A stretch of DNA of 64,000 bases from Lycium barbarum. Lineage: Eukaryota; Streptophyta; Magnoliopsida; Solanales; Solanaceae. The notes beneath the pieces were generated by a model. The model saw only the letters and a list, made by a program, of their open reading frames with translations. It did no database searches and had not been told where the DNA came from. Made by a program: the position numbers and the translations under genes. The stretch covers positions 161,647,713-161,711,712 of the forward strand of contig NC_083337.1 of NCBI RefSeq assembly GCF_019175385.1, in the 5' to 3' direction. Shown one piece after another: positions 59,407 to 64,000 of this stretch (its first letter is position 1; each line of letters begins with the position of its first letter).

Positions 59407-60933
59407 TCAAACAAGTACATCGCATGCTTGTGCATTTGCATTTTTAGCTGATTGGTTAAGCTGGAATTCTTGTATTTCCTTGATTAGTAGTGTCACATTG
59501 AGGTAAGAAGATCCATCACCTTCTACAGCCCTTTTTGCCATTTCTCCAAGTTCTCTAGCTCTTTTTCTCATCTCGTTTCCTTCCTTCTCCTTGTCCATCA
59601 CCTGTTTTATGGCATCCGTTACTGCTTTGTTGGTCACTTGGACCACCTCAAACTTCTCTTCTTCGCCCAAATGCACAATTGCCTGAGATCCAACACCCTC
59701 AGCTATGTTCAGTACATGTACTAAGAACCTCTCATTTAGAAACTGCTCCGCGAATAAAGGCCATGTGATCATAGGTACACCAGCACTAATCCCTTCAACA
59801 GTTGAATTCCAACCACAATGAGTTAAGAACCCACCAATTGCAGGGTGTGATAGAATTAGTACTTGTGGTGCCCAGTCACGGATCAAAAGCCCTCTTTCTT
59901 TTGTTCTTTCTTCAAATCCATTTTCCGATATCCAGCCCTCTATTGGTGCTTGTCCTTCCCCTGCTTTTATGACTAAAATGAATGGATAACCTGATGCTTC
60001 CAGGCCTAAAGCCAGCTCCACAAATTGTACAACTGTCATACGACCAAGGCTCCCAAAACATGCAAACACGACAGACTCAGGCTGCCAAGAATCAAGCCAT
60101 TTCGTCAAACTGTCCTCTTTATCAAATGTGGACTTATTCCCTCTCTGAGCTTTATCAAGATCGTCATTGTTACATAGAGACAAAGGTCCAATGCACCAAA
60201 CCCTACCATCTTTAAGTTTTTGGAATTTATCAACATACCTTTGTTCCAACTCCTTGAAAGTATTGATTACAACCCCATAGGCTCTATTTTGAGCTGTTCG
60301 TATTTTCTCGCGAATATCTTGTATGAAAATAGCTCTGGCCGGATTGAAATGTGGAGGTAGCTGAGCTTTAGTGACTTCAATTCTATCTGGCAAATCAGGT
60401 ATGACAAAAGGCCCTGATTCAGGAATTTTGTTTTGATCCCTCATGATGTACAAGCTATGCATGCACATTTGAGTGAAACAACTCATTCCATCAAAAACGA
60501 TTCTAGGAATCTGAAACTTGTCAGCTGTCTCAGCTGTCCAAGCAACATACGCATCGGAAATAATGCAACTCGGCTTAGGCTTCATCTCTTCAAGTAATTT
60601 TTCAGCTTGTTCTTGTAGCATATCGATTGCAGCAAAGAACTGTCGTCGATACTTCAGACCGGGCACATCATTATGGTTTTCACACCCCTCCGGCAATCCT
60701 GCTTCCTTAGCTCGAAACTGGAGCTCTACCACCCGAATGACTAGTCCAGAACGAATGGCACGATCAATTGCTGCAGTGAATCGGGCAGCATTAAGAGGTG
60801 TTGTGACTAACGTGACTGTCACGCCTTGCTGTGCTAACAATTTGGCCATGTCGGTCAATGGTATGAGGTGACTTGTAGAAAGTAAAGGTATCACAACAAA
60901 GTTTAGCTCTGCTAATGCTGGCACTGTAGTCAT
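59407..60933 (-). CDS. UDP-glycosyltransferase, UGT73 (73C-like) family, intact (508 aa, intronless)
   Basis: Family 1 glycosyltransferase that moves a sugar, usually glucose, from UDP-sugar to small hydroxylated metabolites; cytosolic with no signal peptide. It starts MTTVPALAELNFVVIPLLST. The catalytic His is at 22 (TSHLIPL) and its Asp partner at 127 (IISD). The acceptor domain spans about 1-250, with GRVWCIGPLSLCN near 243-255. The PSPG donor-binding box is exactly 44 residues (Trp354 to Gln397). It has HCGWNS at 372-377 (Trp at box position 22) and Gln at position 44, the pattern associated with UDP-glucose. The gene has no intron, and its length is normal for the family. The tail after QLNQSAK (NANAQACDVLV) is unusual but shared with the relics. 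The acceptor cannot be told from sequence; UGT73C relatives act on terpenoids, flavonoids, cytokinins or brassinosteroids. Confidence 0.95.
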   Translation of the reverse strand: MTTVPALAELNFVVIPLLSTSHLIPLTDMAKLLAQQGVTVTLVTTPLNAARFTAAIDRAIRSGLVIRVVELQFRAKEAGLPEGCENHNDVPGLKYRRQFFAAIDMLQEQAEKLLEEMKPKPSCIISDAYVAWTAETADKFQIPRIVFDGMSCFTQMCMHSLYIMRDQNKIPESGPFVIPDLPDRIEVTKAQLPPHFNPARAIFIQDIREKIRTAQNRAYGVVINTFKELEQRYVDKFQKLKDGRVWCIGPLSLCNNDDLDKAQRGNKSTFDKEDSLTKWLDSWQPESVVFACFGSLGRMTVVQFVELALGLEASGYPFILVIKAGEGQAPIEGWISENGFEERTKERGLLIRDWAPQVLILSHPAIGGFLTHCGWNSTVEGISAGVPMITWPLFAEQFLNERFLVHVLNIAEGVGSQAIVHLGEEEKFEVVQVTNKAVTDAIKQVMDKEKEGNEMRKRARELGEMAKRAVEGDGSSYLNVTLLIKEIQEFQLNQSAKNANAQACDVLV

Positions 60934-61005
60934 CTTTACTTCTTAGTAAGAACTGAAATATCTAACGTATTAAATGATTCAGTTGCAAATGAAAGAAGAA
61001 AGGTG

Positions 61006-61047
61006 CTTTTATAATATAAGTAGTATTTGTTGTGATGTAAGAGCTTA
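61006..61047 (-). promoter_or_regulatory. Promoter of the intact UGT: TATA box and conserved 18-mer
   Basis: On the minus strand TATAAAAGCACCTTTC (TATA part at 61013-61006) lies about 75 bp before the ATG. TAAGCTCTTACATCACAA (61047-61030) lies just upstream. Both elements and their spacing match copy b at 54155-54224. Confidence 0.75.
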
Positions 61048-61751
61048 GAGAAAATGACATAAAAGGGTCCTTCATATTTGTTGTAGGTCTAAAATAGTCC
61101 CTTACATATATTCTTGAGTAGTTTTGTTCCTTTTAAGTTTTTCAGAAGTGAGAACTTTTGATTTCTGTCGAGTATCTAACAAATTTTAAGGGCAAAATCT
61201 ACACCACAAAAAAAGGGAACCAGATACCAGGAATAGAAGAAAAATAGTAGAACCTACACATCTTTATGATGAGTTTATTAAGGGACTATTTTAAACATAT
61301 GCCGAAACATAAGGAACCATTTCTGTTATTTTCTCTAAGAGCTTACATGTGCATTCAAATAATGATAACTGGATAGCTACTTTATACTATAAAACCATGT
61401 CTTGAAGAAATCAAATCTGGGAGCATTGCATTGATAGGATTCATAGGAATATATCGCATTGAGTCTATTACAAAACAAGGATATGTGCATAATTCACAAT
61501 TGATTAAGTTTATTAGACGCATATAACATGATAAAAAAAAAATTGGTTATTATGTCATTCATATGTAGATGAAGTTACGATAAGATAGGAGGAAATTAAA
61601 AAGAAGAAAAAGACAAGACACCTAAATTAAAAAGAAGAAAAAGACAGGACACCTAGAAGACGGTACAAGATAAAATGGTGATTCAGAATTGAAAGTCAGG
61701 GATGATCCCTATTGGGATTTGGGGTCACATGAGTAATGGAGTGGCTCATTG
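61048..61751. other. Upstream region of the intact UGT
   Basis: AT-rich, without a recognised gene. It includes AAAATGACATAAAAGGGTCC near 61052 and its approximate inverse TTTCTGTTATTTTCTC near 61319, so 61050-61335 may be a MITE-like insertion. A direct repeat (AAATTAAAAAGAAGAAAAAG) lies near 61586-61640. Confidence 0.45.
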
Positions 61752-62724
61752 TAAAGGTGGCAACCGGTTTGGCCTTACCGGTTTTAACCGGTAACCGGAC
61801 CGGTTAAACCGGAACCGGAACCGGAACCGGTAGAACCGGTTAACCGGTTCCGGTTAACCGTTTAATGGTTTACCGGTCCGGTTCCAATATTTTGGAAACC
61901 GGAACCGGTTAAACCGGTAAAACCGGAACCGGACCGGTTAAACCGGTAAAAAATTTAAAAAAAAAAAAACTAAAGTATATAAGTAAGTATATATAGTATA
62001 TAGTACATATATATAAGTATATATAGTATATATATTAAGTTATACACATATATAAGTATATATAGTATATAAGTATATATAGTATATAAATATATATAGT
62101 ATATATATTAAGTATATATAGTATATATAGTAGATATGTATATATAGTATATAGAGTATATAGTACATATATATTAAGTATATATAGTAGATATGTATAT
62201 ATAGTATATATATTAAGTTATACATATATATAAGTATATATAGTATATAGTACATATACATATATTTAGTATATATATTAAGTTATACATATATATAGTA
62301 TATATAATAAGTTATACATATATATATATAAGTATATATAGTATATATAAGTATATATAGTACATATATTTAGTATATATATATATATTAAGTTATACAT
62401 ATATATAAGTATATGTAAGTTATACATATATATGTATACGAAAAACACTATTCTGTATTGCTGATTTGCTGTTAGGCTGTTAGTCAGTAAATATTTAAAC
62501 TTTAATTATAAAGTTGTATAACATATGAAAATATAGCTACAATATACAAATAAATACTATAATATATATATATATATAATACCAAAAACAAAAAAAAATA
62601 GATTTTAACCACTCCAAACCGAACCGGTTCCGGTTTGAGGTTTAAAACCGGTAAACCGGAACCGGTTAAACCGGAACCGGCCGGTTCCATAACCGGTTCC
62701 GGTTCCAACCGGTTGCCACCTTTA
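61752..62724. mobile_element. Non-autonomous hAT element (973 bp) of the same family as 15831-23490
   Basis: Terminal inverted repeats are TAAAGGTGGCAACCGGTT and AACCGGTTGCCACCTTTA. The flanking octamers GCTCATTG (61744-61751) and GTTCATTG (62725-62732) match at 7 of 8, as for hAT. Both ends carry dense AACCGG/GGTTCCGG subterminal repeats, and the middle is TA-rich with TATAAGTATATATAGTATAT-type repeats. No transposase. The high-coordinate side (62440-62710) matches, in inverted orientation, the 3' end of the transposase-bearing element near 15848-16110. Confidence 0.92.
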
Positions 62725-63261
62725 GTTCATTGTGGCAGACATGAGACAAATACAATAATTGCTACCATGGTAAACAGCTACGATTTCATTTAATAAATTA
62801 TCAGAGTCCCATATTGGCTCTCTAGGAATGAGAAGGTCTTTTTTATGGTATTAGGCAATCTTTATTTCATGAGCTATCCTTTGGCGCAGAATTAGATCCA
62901 ATATTCATTTTTTTGCCATGTTATCAGAGTCAGGCTTATATTATTTACGCTGCTCCAGATGTTTGGTCTTGGCCATGAGGGTGTCAGAATCTCACATCGG
63001 CTCTTTAGGAATGGAGAGTCATGGCAATCATCACTTAGTGAATTAACTTTTAAGGCCCACATATCAAAAGTTCGTTTTCTTTTATCAGTAAGTGGACTTG
63101 CTTTATCAGATTGTGTCTTTGCTTTGCATGTATATGATAAGCTAATCAATATTGTCTATGTTATGCATCAAACCGATTATTAAGTCAAAAAATGTATAGC
63201 CACGTTTAAGTCATGTAGGGATGATAATTGGACTAGGTAAATAGAACTATCAAATGACATG
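62725..63261. other. Repeat-rich spacer with a further copy of the UGT 3'-flank sequence
   Basis: 62800-63020 contains two related stretches (CATATTGGCTCTCTAGGAAT and CACATCGGCTCTTTAGGAAT). 63165-63261 (ATGTATAGCCACGTTTAAG, GGGATGATAATTGGACTAGG) aligns with the UGT 3' flanks at 48970-49040 and 59200-59280. This suggests one more duplicated UGT unit reduced to its flank. Confidence 0.55.
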
Positions 63262-64000
63262 TTGAAGGAATCAAGTCAGGAAGGATCGCATTGATAGGAG
63301 TCTAAATTGAATTTATTCAATAGTATAAATTCAATTGGAGGATCCGTTTTCCACCTTGAAGTTTGTAGACCAGTATGTAGAGAGGAGAAAGAAAAAACTC
63401 TGCTTTCTTCTTTTGCATTCTTTCTGCTTTCTCTCTCTTCTATCCTCAACGGTAACATCTCCTTTCCCCCCCCCCCCACCCCCACCCCACCCGCCACCAC
63501 GTCCGGCGACCAGACCGCGTCCGGCGACCAGGTAACTCCGGTGATCAGGTAACGCCGGCCACTTTTCCGGCCAGATTTACTTTTTCTCCCTTCCCTTTTC
63601 TTCATCTCCTATTCTTCTTCTCTTCTCCTTGTTTTTCCCCTTTTCTCTCCTTTTTTTGCTGCTGCTGGCGCTGTCAGAACTCAATCGCGCCATCGCCGGA
63701 GACTTTTCCGGCACCATTTTTCGGCCAGTCCCCTCTTGCTCCCTTTTTTTTTTTCTCTTTTTTCCTTTTTCTTTTCCTGTTCCTTTTTTCTTTTCCCCTC
63801 TCTTCTCTTCTCCTGTTTCAGGTCTTTATGAACAGAATTCCAACAGTGAACAGTAATTCGAACGTTGAACAGTGTTTTTCGGCGGCGACCAGGTTCAGTT
63901 CAACTGGAGTTGGTACCTCCGGTTGCCATATCCATTATTTGTCGATACACTTGTAGTTACATTTGGCTAACTTTAGACTTTTGAATTTATTAGTTCATAC
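63262..64000. other. Unassigned terminal stretch, possibly the start of an LTR element
   Basis: UGT-flank similarity stops exactly where TGTTGAAGGAATCAAGTC begins (63262), consistent with the left end of an LTR-type insertion running out of the window. It has pyrimidine-rich leader-like sequence, a C10 run near 63467, and a GCGTCCGGCGACCAG direct repeat near 63500-63530. The ORFs here are pyrimidine-driven and not credible. Confidence 0.4.

Noticed and set aside
62040..62261. Tyr/Ile-rich ORF (73 aa) in the hAT MITE
   Set aside because: It is a direct translation of TATA-type repeats and has no coding character. The same holds for 16347-16544.
63307..63552. ORFs on both strands in the C/T-rich right edge
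   Set aside because: Driven by pyrimidine and poly-C runs; no domain or start context.
1..64000. CRISPR array, bacterial operon or defence island
   Set aside because: Repeats lack regular spacers, and introns, plant gene families and plant transposons show eukaryotic nuclear DNA.

Overview
The window is nuclear DNA of a dicot plant, most probably Solanaceae. It is AT-rich, its genes have GT-AG introns, and the protein families are plant ones: ARFB-type small GTPase, PWWP protein, plant CDC20, LEA-like protein and UGT73-type glycosyltransferases. The repeats (Au/SolS-type SINE, hAT and Stowaway MITEs, Helitron, Copia elements, multi-kilobase solo LTRs) look like those of Solanaceae. That taxonomic call rests on recollection of sequence style, not on a search. 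No rRNA, CRISPR array or bacterial-type operon was seen.

Positions 1-38785 form the genic part. In order it holds: the last two coding exons of an ARFB1-like GTPase (+); a five-exon nuclear-type protein with an MDFH-type N-terminus and acidic repeats (-); a three-exon PWWP-domain gene (+) whose first intron carries a SINE and a hAT MITE; a decayed hAT transposon (-) split by a 3.8-kb solo LTR; a complete five-exon CDC20 gene (+) with two mitotic MSA promoter elements; and a head-to-head pair of two-exon LEA-like genes (29005-30144 on -, 37879-38785 on +) that share a promoter core. As I remember it, ARFB1, the MDFH protein, the PWWP gene and the LEA-like gene are also consecutive in Arabidopsis (around At3g03120-At3g03150), so this looks like an old syntenic block.

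Positions 41500-63300 hold a decaying tandem array of UGT73-type glycosyltransferase genes. Two or more are gene relics carrying Copia elements, one of which itself carries a 4.5-kb solo LTR. One is a nearly complete gene with a single frameshift (54294-55806, +), one is an inverted 47-codon 5' stub (55816-55957, -), and one is intact (59407-60933, -, 508 aa). A 2.4-kb Helitron with textbook ends separates the stub from the intact gene. Upstream of the intact gene is a 973-bp hAT MITE of the same family as the decayed hAT at 15831-23490. The last 0.7 kb probably enters another repeat that leaves the window.

The clearest observations are the perfect 212-bp tandem duplication in CDC20 intron 2, which copies the 3' splice site; the nested-insertion histories dated by target-site duplications; the birth-and-death history of the UGT cluster; and the autonomous-type/non-autonomous hAT pair. 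I saw no wholly new molecular system. Exon boundaries are by hand from splice consensus, reading frame and family recollection.
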